Below, one piece after another: positions 27,776 to 36,724 of a DNA stretch of 64,000 nt. This stretch comes from Paenibacillus sp. A3 (GTDB lineage Bacteria; Bacillota; Bacilli; Paenibacillales; NBRC-103111): the NCBI RefSeq assembly GCF_001399685.1, contig NZ_JTHN01000047.1, positions 1 through 64,000 on the forward strand, written 5' to 3'. How positions within the stretch are numbered: the first letter of the stretch is position 1; the number at the start of each line of letters is the position of its first letter. The position numbers were made by a program, and so were the translations under genes. The notes beneath the pieces were generated by a model that saw only the letters and a program-made list of their open reading frames with translations, did no database searches and had not been told where the DNA came from.

Positions 27776-28498
27776 TCATGCTTTCCGGTACAAGCCCGTC
27801 CACCAGCCGCGTTTGCCCTGCAGCTCGTCGGCGCGCTCGTCCTTGTACTCGTACAAGTCGATCTTTTCCAAGCCGTTGCGCGCCATGAGCTCCTCGATCT
27901 CGCTTTCCGAAAAATGGTGATAGGTCATTCCATGCTCGTGATTTTCATAAGAAACAAACGTAATCCCCCGGTCCTCGATCCGTTCGGCCGACAAAGGAAT
28001 GTCCCGGGACGTCGAGCGCACTTTGAAAACAAAGTATCCTCCGGAGCGCAGCACTCTGGCGATCTCGCTCCATACCGTCTGCGCCGACGACCACGTATTG
28101 AACTGCAGGCAGAAGCTGGCCACCAGGCAGTCGAAGCGTTCCGCCTCGAAAGGCAGCCGGTAAAACCCGCCTTCCACGAGCCGAACCTCGACGCCCCGTT
28201 CCGAGGCGAGCTGCCGGGCGCTTTCCAGCGCAACCTTGGAAATGTCCAGCCCGGTGCAGCGGTGCGTCTTGGCCAGCTCCACCAGATTGATCCCCGGACC
28301 GCAACCGATTTCCAGCACCTCCAGACCTTCCGGCAGTTGGGCAAAATAATCCTGAAGAAACGGGGCGATCGTTTCCTCCGTGCCCGGCACCGAGCGCAGC
28401 TCGGATTCCGTTTTGGCCACGCTATCGTCCGTCCGGCGGCTGTATAAACGGTTCCATTGGTCTTTATTCGTCGCCATGAATTGATCTATGCTGCTCAT
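27776..28498 (-). CDS. SAM-dependent class I methyltransferase
   Basis: This is a 240-aa protein from ATG 28498 (GGGGGG upstream; 13 bp after the NRPS stop). Motif I is VLEIGCGPGIN near residue 64, with LDIS (motif II) and LVASFCLQF (motif III). It is of the Methyltransf_11/25 type and would methylate a small molecule. In this cluster a methylated amino acid or sugar is likely. The last 36 bases before the GNAT gene carry nothing else. Confidence 0.88.
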   Translation of the reverse strand: MSSIDQFMATNKDQWNRLYSRRTDDSVAKTESELRSVPGTEETIAPFLQDYFAQLPEGLEVLEIGCGPGINLVELAKTHRCTGLDISKVALESARQLASERGVEVRLVEGGFYRLPFEAERFDCLVASFCLQFNTWSSAQTVWSEIARVLRSGGYFVFKVRSTSRDIPLSAERIEDRGITFVSYENHEHGMTYHHFSESEIEELMARNGLEKIDLYEYKDERADELQGKRGWWTGLYRKA

Positions 28499-28511
28499 CT
28501 GCAATTCCCCC

Positions 28512-31500
28512 CTATCGAACGAGACGGGTCTCGATCCGCTTCGATATGTCATGAATGCTGGTATGCTTGAACAAGTCCGTAATGGACAACACATTCGGAT
28601 ATTTTTTATTGATTTTGGCGTAAAACCGCATCAGCAGGATGGAATCGGCATCGCTGAACACCGGCTCGTGCGCCTCCGTTCCGGGCCGCCCGCCGGTCTC
28701 CTCCCACAGGACCAGCAGGTCCCGTTCGATGGCGGTCGGGGGAAGCCCGCTCCCGCCCTTTCCTGCGGCCGGGCGCGTATCCGGCGCGGGCAAAGCGCTG
28801 CGGTTGATTTTGCCGCTGGTCAGCATCGGAATGCGCTCAATCTGCATCATATGCGCCGGAATCATATAGGCCGGCAGCTCCAGCATCAGGAAGGCTTTCA
28901 TGTGCTCGGCGTCCACCTTGCCGTCGGCCGTAAAATAAGCGCAAAGGTACTTCAATCCGTTAGGTGACGTAAGATCGACGACGGCCGCCTGTTTTACGGG
29001 CTCGTAGCGAAGAAGCGCCTGCTCGATTTCGTCCAGCTCGATCCGGTAGCCCTTGAGCTTGATCTGCCGGTCCACCCGGCCCAAAAACTCCAGGTTGCCT
29101 TCCTCGTTCCAGCGAGCCAAATCCCCGGTCTTGTACATGCTCGTTCCCGGCTCGAACGGATTGTCCACGAATTTCGCGCGGGTCAACTCCGCCCGGTTGA
29201 CGTATCCTTGCGACAAGCCGCGTCCGGCGATGCACAATTCGCCCGGCAGACCGATCGGCATGAGCCGGTTATCCTTGCCGACCACGTAGCATTTCGTATT
29301 GGAAATCGGTTTGCCGATCAAAATTTCGCCGCATTCGGGAGTGAGCTCGTACACCGTCGTATTGACGCTGTTCTCCGTCGGACCGTACTCGTTAAACAAC
29401 CGGCAGTTCGGCAGCGCGGCAAAATGGTTGGCCGCCAGTTTTAGCGATAGATTCTCTCCAGCCACGATGACGAGCTTCAAGCTGCCCATCTTCGGATAGG
29501 CATGCTCCAGCAGAATCGTATACAGCGTCGGAACCGTCGACAGCCTCGTCACTCGGCAGCTTTCGATCACGTCCCCGATATAGCCTGCGTCCAGCCGCTT
29601 CGCCTGCTCCAGAATCACGATGCTTGCCCCGACCAGCAGCGGCGAGAACGTATCCTGCACCGAATTGTCGAACGCGAACGAATCCATGATCAGCACGACT
29701 TCCGTGCCGTCATAGCGGTAATAATCAAAGTTCCAGCATAACGTGTTCATGATCGCCTTGTGCTGGATCATGACCCCTTTCGGCTTGCCCGTTGAGCCGG
29801 AGGTATAAATAATATAGGCGACATCCTCGCCCGTATGGAGGGGCGCTAAATCGGCACAATCTTCGGCAGCAGCGGCAGCGTCGTCCATCGCAAGCGTCAG
29901 CCCCGGGAACGGAACCTGCCCGTCCGACCCGGATCGCACAAGCAGCATGCGGGCGCCGCTGTCTTCGAGAATGAACCGGATGCGTTCCTCGGGATAGTCC
30001 GGGTCCAAAGGCAAATACGCGCCTCCGGCCTTCAGTACGGCCATGATCGCGACCATCATGTCGCTGGAGCGCTCCATATAAATGCCGACTACCGTGTTGG
30101 GGCCAATCCGCTCTCTTCTTAACCGCCGCGCCAGACCGTTGGCCCTTTCGTTCAATTCGCGGTAGGTCAGCCGGGTGTTCCGAAACATCACGGCGGTGTG
30201 TTCCGGCGTCAGGGCGGCTTGCCGCGCAAAGCGACCGGGAATCGTCCATTCGCCGTCAACAGCCGTATCCGTACGGTTGAATTCGGTGAGCAGTGTATTT
30301 CGTTCCCCGTCCGAAAGCATGTTCACTTCCGACAACGGCTGGTCCGCGCAGCCAATCATGTTCTCCAGGAGCCGCAGGTAATGGTCGAGCACCCGGCTCA
30401 TGGTCGAAGCCTTGAACTTTACGGCGTCGTACGTCAGCTTCACCGACGGCTCGGAACCGTTGCGGAACGTCACGTTAACGGCATGCTCATAGCCTTCCTC
30501 CGCCTCATAGCCCGTGACCGCGAGCGTGCCTCCGGCCGGGCACGAATACATCGGCGTTTCGATCCGAAAGACCGAATCGATGATCGATTCGCCGGAAGGC
30601 AACGGGCAACAGGCTTTGATGTCGGCGGGCGAGTCGAAGGCATGGCCGGATAAATCGTGCACCTTCAAGGCGATGTCCTGCATAAAATCCAGGGCCGTTT
30701 CCGCATCGTCCACCACCGCGCGAAGCGGCAGCGTGTTGGTCGCGCAGGCGACGATCTCCTCGAACGGCTGCGGCCTTCCCGGCATGCGCACGCCGAACAT
30801 CACGTCGGCGCTATCGCTGTAACACCGCAGCAGCACCGTCCATGCCGCATACAGTGCGGCGGCGGGGTCCAGACCGTGCTTCGCCGTGAAACGGGACAGC
30901 GCTTGCTGCAGCGAAAGGGGAACGGCCCGGGAGCTGCGCTTCCATAGTTCCGTTCCGTCCGATTGGGACGTTCCAATCCCGGATTCTGTCCCAAACGCGC
31001 CTATACGCTCGACGGGAAAATGATCCCGTGGCTCATAGCCCGCCAGCGCCCTTTTCCAATACGCCTTCGCTCGGTTGGTCCGCTGCGCCCGGAGGAAGGC
31101 ATCGTATTGGCGGTACGGCGGCTTCGCCGCCAATGCCGCTCCGTCTCCCTGAACGACCGACTCGTAGGCCCGTAAAAATTCGTCCAAGATCCGTCCGTCA
31201 CTGTCCTCGTCGGATACGAGGCGGTGAAAGGTCACAATCATCCGATACTGTCCCCGGCCCAGCGTGCAAAGCGATACGACGAACAGGGAACGGCTTAGAT
31301 TCGCCTCGTTCCTGTCGGCGGCCCTTATGCAGCCGACGGCGCTTTCCTGTTCTTCTTCGGGCAGACCGGACAGATCGTGATCCTTCACGGGCGGTTTCCA
31401 TGTCTTCATGATCCGAAGCGAGGGCGTCTCGTCCTCTTCCCACCGAATCACGGCTCTCAGCATCTCATTCCGCAGAGCCACCGTATCCCAGGCGCGGGCG

Positions 31501-31667
31501 AAGGCATCCTCGTTCAGTTCGCCGGTCAGACCGACCGTGATCTGATTCGTTTGCCTTCCCGCTTCGGATTGCTTGATCCAGTTGAACAACAGCCCTTCTT
31601 GGATAGGCGTTAAGGGAAACGTCTCTTGCACCTGCTCCTCGATTAACGTTAGTTTGTTTGCCGGCAA
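28512..31667 (-). CDS. non-ribosomal peptide synthetase, C-A-PCP
   Basis: The preferred start is TTG 31667, with GGAGGG 7 bases upstream (1,051 aa); ATG 31694, overlapping the previous stop as ATGA, is the alternative. Residues about 1-430 are a condensation domain whose HHxxxDG motif is degenerate (FHRLVSDE). Residues about 440-930 are an adenylation domain with YTSGSTGKPKGV, NEYGPTENS, YKTGD and a C-terminal GKINRSALP. The specificity region starts with the alpha-amino-acid Asp (FAFDNSVQD). A short carrier domain follows with phosphopantetheine Ser in DADSILLM. There is no thioesterase. It would load one amino acid and join it to another amine. Confidence 0.9.
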   Translation of the reverse strand: MPANKLTLIEEQVQETFPLTPIQEGLLFNWIKQSEAGRQTNQITVGLTGELNEDAFARAWDTVALRNEMLRAVIRWEEDETPSLRIMKTWKPPVKDHDLSGLPEEEQESAVGCIRAADRNEANLSRSLFVVSLCTLGRGQYRMIVTFHRLVSDEDSDGRILDEFLRAYESVVQGDGAALAAKPPYRQYDAFLRAQRTNRAKAYWKRALAGYEPRDHFPVERIGAFGTESGIGTSQSDGTELWKRSSRAVPLSLQQALSRFTAKHGLDPAAALYAAWTVLLRCYSDSADVMFGVRMPGRPQPFEEIVACATNTLPLRAVVDDAETALDFMQDIALKVHDLSGHAFDSPADIKACCPLPSGESIIDSVFRIETPMYSCPAGGTLAVTGYEAEEGYEHAVNVTFRNGSEPSVKLTYDAVKFKASTMSRVLDHYLRLLENMIGCADQPLSEVNMLSDGERNTLLTEFNRTDTAVDGEWTIPGRFARQAALTPEHTAVMFRNTRLTYRELNERANGLARRLRRERIGPNTVVGIYMERSSDMMVAIMAVLKAGGAYLPLDPDYPEERIRFILEDSGARMLLVRSGSDGQVPFPGLTLAMDDAAAAAEDCADLAPLHTGEDVAYIIYTSGSTGKPKGVMIQHKAIMNTLCWNFDYYRYDGTEVVLIMDSFAFDNSVQDTFSPLLVGASIVILEQAKRLDAGYIGDVIESCRVTRLSTVPTLYTILLEHAYPKMGSLKLVIVAGENLSLKLAANHFAALPNCRLFNEYGPTENSVNTTVYELTPECGEILIGKPISNTKCYVVGKDNRLMPIGLPGELCIAGRGLSQGYVNRAELTRAKFVDNPFEPGTSMYKTGDLARWNEEGNLEFLGRVDRQIKLKGYRIELDEIEQALLRYEPVKQAAVVDLTSPNGLKYLCAYFTADGKVDAEHMKAFLMLELPAYMIPAHMMQIERIPMLTSGKINRSALPAPDTRPAAGKGGSGLPPTAIERDLLVLWEETGGRPGTEAHEPVFSDADSILLMRFYAKINKKYPNVLSITDLFKHTSIHDISKRIETRLVR

Positions 31668-31690
31668 CGAAAGTCCCTCCCTGCAACGGT

Positions 31691-32806
31691 TCATGCGCTC
31701 GAGTCGACTTTGTTGAGCAGACCGCAGATGCGCCGGATGCAGTCGCTTGTTATTTGCGCATGGGTATACAAAAACATCAGATTCCGCTCGACCTCGGCGA
31801 AATTCGGAAAGCCGCTTCCCGACTCGTCCGCAAGATGCGAGAGCCGGTTGGTGCGGTAATAATCCTGAAGAAATCGGGCCCGGTACAGCGGGCAAGGATG
31901 CGCTTCCTGGAACGGAAGCCCTTGCCGTCTTAATTCGTCCGCCAGCTGCCGGTAAGCTTCGGGCGTGACGGACAAATGCACGACAAACCGGTGCCACGAC
32001 GATTCCCCTTCGATCAAGGGAAGCACGGGACGGACGGCGCCGGAATCCAGCTGCTCCCGATACATCCCGGCATGGCGCCTTCTCAGGTCCGACAGCTCCG
32101 CGATGCTCCGAAGCTGCCCGGCGATGATGCAGGCTTGCAGCTCGGACATTTGATAGTTGTATCCAAGCGTTTCGTGATACGGTGTGTGGCGAGCGCCCAG
32201 TTGAGCGAAGCAGAACGCCCGTTCGTACCATTCCTCATTCGCGGTAGCCAGAAGCCCTCCGCTGCCCGCCGAAATGATCTTTCCTTTATTGAAGGAGAAG
32301 ACGGCCATGTCCCCATGCCGCCCTACCGGCTTGCCTTGAATCGTCGTGCTGTGAGCCTGGGCGCAATCCTCGATGACGCAGGCGTCCGGTATTCTAGCCC
32401 GGACGATTCGGGTCAGCAGCTCCATATTGGCCGGAATGCCGTGCTGATGCACGACGATCACCGCCCGGGTCCGGGAATGGGCGTCCAGCATGCGTTCCAG
32501 CGCCTGGGCATCCATATTGAGCGAAACGTCGGTGTCCACCAGCACGGGCAGCGCCCCGACGCTTAGAACGGCCATCGGCACGGAAGCGCAGACGTTCACG
32601 GGAAGGAGCACCGTATCCCCGGAGCCGATGCCGGCCGCCGCCAGCGCCGTATGCAATGCGGCCGTTCCCGAATCGACAGGCAGCACGTAGCGAAAGCCGT
32701 AATATTGCTGAAACAGCCGGCACATATCACCGATGTAATCCCGGGATAGCGGCGTATTCCTGCCGTAATGCTCGATAATTTCCAACACGGCCTCGCGGTT
32801 CAGCAT
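31691..32806 (-). CDS. DegT/DnrJ/EryC1-type PLP aminotransferase
   Basis: This is a 371-aa protein from ATG 32806, which overlaps the previous stop. The PLP-phosphate segment is DSGTAALHTAL near residue 46, the PLP-Asp is in VIEDCAQAHS, and the internal aldimine Lys lies in FSFNKGKIISAGSGG. Family members aminate keto-sugars or remove a sugar hydroxyl. It is one of two such genes in the cluster, consistent with an amino- or deoxy-sugar product. Its stop overlaps the NRPS start region. Confidence 0.9.
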   Translation of the reverse strand: MLNREAVLEIIEHYGRNTPLSRDYIGDMCRLFQQYYGFRYVLPVDSGTAALHTALAAAGIGSGDTVLLPVNVCASVPMAVLSVGALPVLVDTDVSLNMDAQALERMLDAHSRTRAVIVVHQHGIPANMELLTRIVRARIPDACVIEDCAQAHSTTIQGKPVGRHGDMAVFSFNKGKIISAGSGGLLATANEEWYERAFCFAQLGARHTPYHETLGYNYQMSELQACIIAGQLRSIAELSDLRRRHAGMYREQLDSGAVRPVLPLIEGESSWHRFVVHLSVTPEAYRQLADELRRQGLPFQEAHPCPLYRARFLQDYYRTNRLSHLADESGSGFPNFAEVERNLMFLYTHAQITSDCIRRICGLLNKVDSSA

Positions 32807-33894
32807 AGCTCCACCGCAGACGGGGCGGCCACCGAATTTCGGGCGTTCTCGTCCTGCCTCTTGAGCGCCAAGCCTGCGGCCGAGTTGGCATATAGATGAA
32901 CGGCGTACCGGTCGAAGTGGGCGTCGCTCCAAATCGTTTTGAATTGATCCTTGCTTCCCCACAGATCGATCATCCGAAAGCCTCGTTCAAAAAACTGCTT
33001 CGTCGTTTCCAAGCGCAAGATGACGCCGGGCGAGAACGAGGCGTACTTCACTTTGTAGCCCCATTTGATCGCCATCACCTTGCCCTCGAACAATAAATTA
33101 TATTCAAAAGCGACCGGCTCCCGCTCGTTGACCAGCAGCCACAGCTCCGTCATGCCCCGTTTGGCGCCCTCTTCGGCCAACGTTTCGTAGAAGATATGCT
33201 GGCCTTCCCGCGATGACATATCGCTTTTCTCCTCGTACTTCCAGCTTTCGCAATCGATTTCCAGGAGCTGCTGAAACCCGCGCCGAATGTCCGTTTCCTT
33301 CGCGTACGACACAATGCGGAACGGCGAGAGCGCCTGCAGTTTGTCCGGCTTGTTGCGCAAGGCATTTTTAATCTTCTTTTTGCGCGTCAAGTAATAGCTT
33401 GAAAAATCGGTCCGGATCTCGACATAAGGGGACTCGTGGCTCTTATAAATAAAAAACGGCATCCCCTCGCCCTGCGCCCAATCCGTTAAAGCCGCAAAGC
33501 CATAGCAGGAGGCGTCGACCTCCTGAAACGAAACCTTCAGCAAATCGGCGTAGTTGCGGCGTAAATAAGCAAAGAAGCATTCCAGAACCGGGGCCTCCTC
33601 GCTTATCGTGCTGTACGGCACGATTTCGGTCAACACCTGCACCGCCGTTCCCCGGCAGCCTTCCCTGCTGACGGGCTTCGCGACAAAGGGAATCGCCGAC
33701 ACCAGCGTGTCGGCTTCCCACAGCGTCGCGACTCGGACATCGAAAAAGCCGGCGTACCTTTTCCAGCTCGCATAGGCCCATTCGTACGTCAGCGCCACAT
33801 TCCTCGTTACCGCCTGTTCCAGCATGCGGTCCCAGGCCGTGCGTATCGCCAAAAAATCGCTAAATTTTTTCAGTTCAATAATGTGCAGCTTCAT
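32800..33894 (-). CDS. FemAB/CelD-like GNAT-fold transferase
   Basis: This is a 364-aa protein from ATG 33894, overlapping the upstream gene by 20 bp, with GGGGGTTAGGG in front. It resembles the BcsL/CelD and FemAB-like double-GNAT group: a basic RKKKIKNALR stretch at the domain junction, and the C-terminal substrate pattern AIKWGYKVKYASFSPGVIL with FFERGFRMIDLWGSKD. Family members transfer acyl or aminoacyl groups to amines, FemAB proteins using aminoacyl-tRNA. It could add an amino acid to the sugar amine. The exact donor is unknown. Confidence 0.8.
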   Translation of the reverse strand: MKLHIIELKKFSDFLAIRTAWDRMLEQAVTRNVALTYEWAYASWKRYAGFFDVRVATLWEADTLVSAIPFVAKPVSREGCRGTAVQVLTEIVPYSTISEEAPVLECFFAYLRRNYADLLKVSFQEVDASCYGFAALTDWAQGEGMPFFIYKSHESPYVEIRTDFSSYYLTRKKKIKNALRNKPDKLQALSPFRIVSYAKETDIRRGFQQLLEIDCESWKYEEKSDMSSREGQHIFYETLAEEGAKRGMTELWLLVNEREPVAFEYNLLFEGKVMAIKWGYKVKYASFSPGVILRLETTKQFFERGFRMIDLWGSKDQFKTIWSDAHFDRYAVHLYANSAAGLALKRQDENARNSVAAPSAVELC

Positions 33895-35008
33895 CCCTAA
33901 CCCCCAACACCGTGGCGGCGATCCGATCCGCGCCGTCCGTACCTGTCTGATGGATGAAATCGCGCTGAAATTGCCCAATTTGGCGGTGAATACCGGCATC
34001 GTGAATCTGCGGATGAAGCAGCTGAAGGAACATCTTCGTCTGGGCGTCATCGTCAAAGAACGCCTCCATGCCGGACTGAACCGCCATGACCGCTTCTTTC
34101 TCCGGCATGTCCGGGTCGAGGCGGAAGCTTGAATCGAACAAGCTCCAGTTTAACAGCTCCACCGGGTACGACAGCCCGAACAAATAGTTCAAAATCAAAT
34201 GCTGGCTGTAATTTTGCGGAGGCAAAAATACGGTCTCGATGCCCATGGCGTACGCCTCCAGCAGCGTGGTCAGACCCGGCGTCGTAATCAGCAGGGCCGA
34301 ATCCGACAGCAGGCGCATGAACTCGTCATGAGGCAGAGATACGATCCGGTCCGCAAACCGGTATCCGCGCTGCCGCAGCTCGCCGGCGAACCGTTCGCCG
34401 CACACGACGACCACTTCGTCGAACGTGTCCCAACTGGCCTGCTCCAGCAGCTCCATCATCCGGTACGGGTAGCGGATTTGAGCGGAATCATTGAAAATAT
34501 TTTCGATGCCTCCGAAATGAACGACCGCCCTTCGCTTGATCTTGGACTGCCGGGCCGGAATGTCGATAATTCCGCCCACGACAACAGGGTTTCGGATCGG
34601 CAGCTTGTTCGACCTTTGCTCGGCGATGAACGTGTTTTGCACAAAATAATGATCCGTTTGAAACAGCTCGGGAAACTCGTCGAAATGCCCCGTATCCCAC
34701 ATCCAGAACAACGAATCGATATAGCCCCGGCGGACACCGGCAGGGAGATGCTTGACGAACAACGGCTCCATCGCCGTAAGCGCGTAATCGAAGGAAGCGG
34801 ACAGCCCGGCAAGCTGCCGGGCGCCCTCCTCCTCGTACAAGTCGAGGTGTACGGTGTCGCACACTTGCTCGCGCCGCATAAAATCATAGGCGATGCCGCT
34901 GCCGCAAAACATCAGCTCGGCGCCCCCGGCCTTTAATTTTTTGGCGACGGTCAAGATTTTGGAAACCGGGCCGTACCCGAAGGGCACGGCGTTCAAAAGG
35001 ATCTTCAT
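33875..35008 (-). CDS. glycosyltransferase-like protein (GT-B fold; candidate cytosylglucuronate synthase)
   Basis: This 377-aa protein has AGGAGGG upstream. The N-terminus has a glycine-rich loop GYGPVSKI and an LMFCGSGIAYDF strand. The C-terminal half has the pattern LITTPGLTTLLEAYAMG, typical of the nucleotide-sugar site of GT-B/MurG-like enzymes. It lies 14 bp after the MilB/BlsM-like hydrolase gene. In cytosine nucleoside pathways the hydrolase is paired with a transferase joining cytosine to UDP-glucuronate, so this gene is the natural candidate. That function is inferred from context. Confidence 0.7.
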   Translation of the reverse strand: MKILLNAVPFGYGPVSKILTVAKKLKAGGAELMFCGSGIAYDFMRREQVCDTVHLDLYEEEGARQLAGLSASFDYALTAMEPLFVKHLPAGVRRGYIDSLFWMWDTGHFDEFPELFQTDHYFVQNTFIAEQRSNKLPIRNPVVVGGIIDIPARQSKIKRRAVVHFGGIENIFNDSAQIRYPYRMMELLEQASWDTFDEVVVVCGERFAGELRQRGYRFADRIVSLPHDEFMRLLSDSALLITTPGLTTLLEAYAMGIETVFLPPQNYSQHLILNYLFGLSYPVELLNWSLFDSSFRLDPDMPEKEAVMAVQSGMEAFFDDDAQTKMFLQLLHPQIHDAGIHRQIGQFQRDFIHQTGTDGADRIAATVLGVRDEAAHY

Positions 35009-35022
35009 CCCGTACCCTCCTG

Positions 35023-35484
35023 TCAGGTATAATGCAGCGTGTATTGATCCACTTCCTCCAAGATCTGGTCGACCAAGCGGTCCATATCCGCATCCCCGAA
35101 CAGGATGGGCTTCACCTGCGTGACCATCCCGAGCCCGGTAACCATCGGCGTATACGATTCGTCCTCATGCAGGAACAAGAGAATCGGTTTGCCCTTCGCG
35201 GAGGCCCATCCCAGCTCCACATGCACGCCTCCGGAAATCGGCGCCCATCCGGGGAAAGCCACGACAAGATCCGCATTACCCATCTCTTGGTAATCGAGCC
35301 GGGTCGCCAGATCCGGTTCCATCAACTCTTCGCCAAACACTTCTCTCACTTGAGCGGAAAACACGCTGTGCCCCCGCTCTTCCAACCGCTTCACCGCGTT
35401 CGTAATAAAATGTTTGGCAGACTCGTGGAAATTTCCGTCTGCATCCAGCAGTTTCGTAAATGGATAGGCCAAAAAAATTCTCAT
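35023..35484 (-). CDS. MilB/BlsM-like nucleoside 5'-monophosphate N-glycosidase
   Basis: This is a 153-aa protein from ATG 35484 (GGAGG 8 bases upstream). It belongs to the nucleoside 2-deoxyribosyltransferase fold. Residues ATRLDYQEM, ADLVVAFPG and SGGVHVELGWASAKGKP closely follow the layout I recall for MilB (hydroxymethyl-CMP hydrolase) and BlsM (CMP hydrolase), with the catalytic Glu in HVELGWA. It would release free cytosine or a related base from a nucleotide. It sits between the second DegT gene and the glycosyltransferase-like gene, matching the first steps of blasticidin/mildiomycin-type pathways. Confidence 0.8.
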   Translation of the reverse strand: MRIFLAYPFTKLLDADGNFHESAKHFITNAVKRLEERGHSVFSAQVREVFGEELMEPDLATRLDYQEMGNADLVVAFPGWAPISGGVHVELGWASAKGKPILLFLHEDESYTPMVTGLGMVTQVKPILFGDADMDRLVDQILEEVDQYTLHYT

Positions 35485-35485
35485 G

Positions 35486-36700
35486 TTATTTTCCTCCCTC
35501 ATAGGACGCCATAATATGTTGTACCGCCTCGGACATGGTTTCGATTGTGTCCATAGCGTATAAAGGAATGACCGGAATCCAAACGGAAAGACGGGCTAGC
35601 CGTTCCGCTGCCGGGCACATGCCGGGCTCGTATGCGGCCCGCGATTGGGCGAAGGGCGAACCCGACGAATGCGCCACGCGCCGGTTATAGAACATCCGGT
35701 TCTCGTATACGGCCGAATTGTAGGACGGCGTAGCCAGGACGTTTGAGCTCTTCAACCGGGCAATAATTTCGTTCCGGACCTGTTCATCCCCCACATAAAA
35801 GCATTCCGATACGCCGCAGTCGCCCTCCGGGTCCGGCATCCGCCGCAAATGCAGCCCCATCGCCGCCAAATTATGCCTCAATCGCGCTTTAAGCTCCCTT
35901 AACTGCTTGAGCAGGCTCCGCGATTTTCGGAGCTGCACCCTCCCGATCGCCGCCGACAATTCGCTCATCCGGTAATTTTCCCCGAAAAAGCAAGCCTCGT
36001 TGTTCCATGTCGGGAACCCGTCGTGACGGACGCAGCCTTGATCGTGGTAGATCGCTGCCCGTTGATAAAGCTCGTTATCCCGCATAGCCACGGCCCCGCC
36101 TTCGCCGAGCGAGACGATCTTGTTCGTCTGAAAGCTGAAGCAGCCCGCTGCTCCTAACGTGCCGAGCTTCCTGCCCTTGTACGTCCCGCCAAAAGCTTGA
36201 GCCGCATCTTCGATCAAAGGAATCCCGCGCCCGTTCGCGATGTCGAGCAGCGCTTCGAGCTCGGCGGCCACTCCCTGCACATGCACGCAGATGATCGCCT
36301 TCGTGTTGGCCGTTATTTTCGCCCGGACATCGCCGGGGTCCATGTTCATGGATTCGTCGATGTCGGCAAATACGGGGACGGCATGACAGGCCACGACCGC
36401 ATTGGCCGTCGCGATGAAGCCGTAAGCCGGGACGATCACCTCGTCGCCGGGACCAATCCCGAGCGCCTGCAGCGCCGTCTTGAGCGCCGCCGTCCCCGAG
36501 CTGACCGCCAGGACATGCTCCGCTTCAAGAAAGCGGGCCATCTCCGCCTCGAATTGATCCGTCTTGCCAAGCAGCTGCGGACCGTAGTACCGGAAGATGG
36601 ATTTGGAGCGCATCACCTCCAGCACTTCGTTGATTTCTTCTTCATCCATCAAATGCGCGCCCAAAAAATGGCCGGGAAGCGTCAGAGTGACTTCTTTCAT
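35486..36700 (-). CDS. DegT/DnrJ/EryC1-type PLP enzyme (second copy)
   Basis: This is a 404-aa protein from ATG 36700 (AAGGTGA just upstream; an in-frame ATG at 36721 lacks a site). The PLP-phosphate segment is SSGTAALKTAL, the PLP-Asp is in LIEDAAQAFGG, and the Lys lies in FQTNKIVSLGEGGA. It is divergent from the copy at 31691, so the two probably act at different positions or in different reactions (transamination versus dehydration). BlsH, GouH and MilD-like roles in nucleoside pathways are the nearest analogies. Confidence 0.9.
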   Translation of the reverse strand: MKEVTLTLPGHFLGAHLMDEEEINEVLEVMRSKSIFRYYGPQLLGKTDQFEAEMARFLEAEHVLAVSSGTAALKTALQALGIGPGDEVIVPAYGFIATANAVVACHAVPVFADIDESMNMDPGDVRAKITANTKAIICVHVQGVAAELEALLDIANGRGIPLIEDAAQAFGGTYKGRKLGTLGAAGCFSFQTNKIVSLGEGGAVAMRDNELYQRAAIYHDQGCVRHDGFPTWNNEACFFGENYRMSELSAAIGRVQLRKSRSLLKQLRELKARLRHNLAAMGLHLRRMPDPEGDCGVSECFYVGDEQVRNEIIARLKSSNVLATPSYNSAVYENRMFYNRRVAHSSGSPFAQSRAAYEPGMCPAAERLARLSVWIPVIPLYAMDTIETMSEAVQHIMASYEGGK

Positions 36701-36724
36701 CGTTTCACCTTGTGTTTTCATGGT

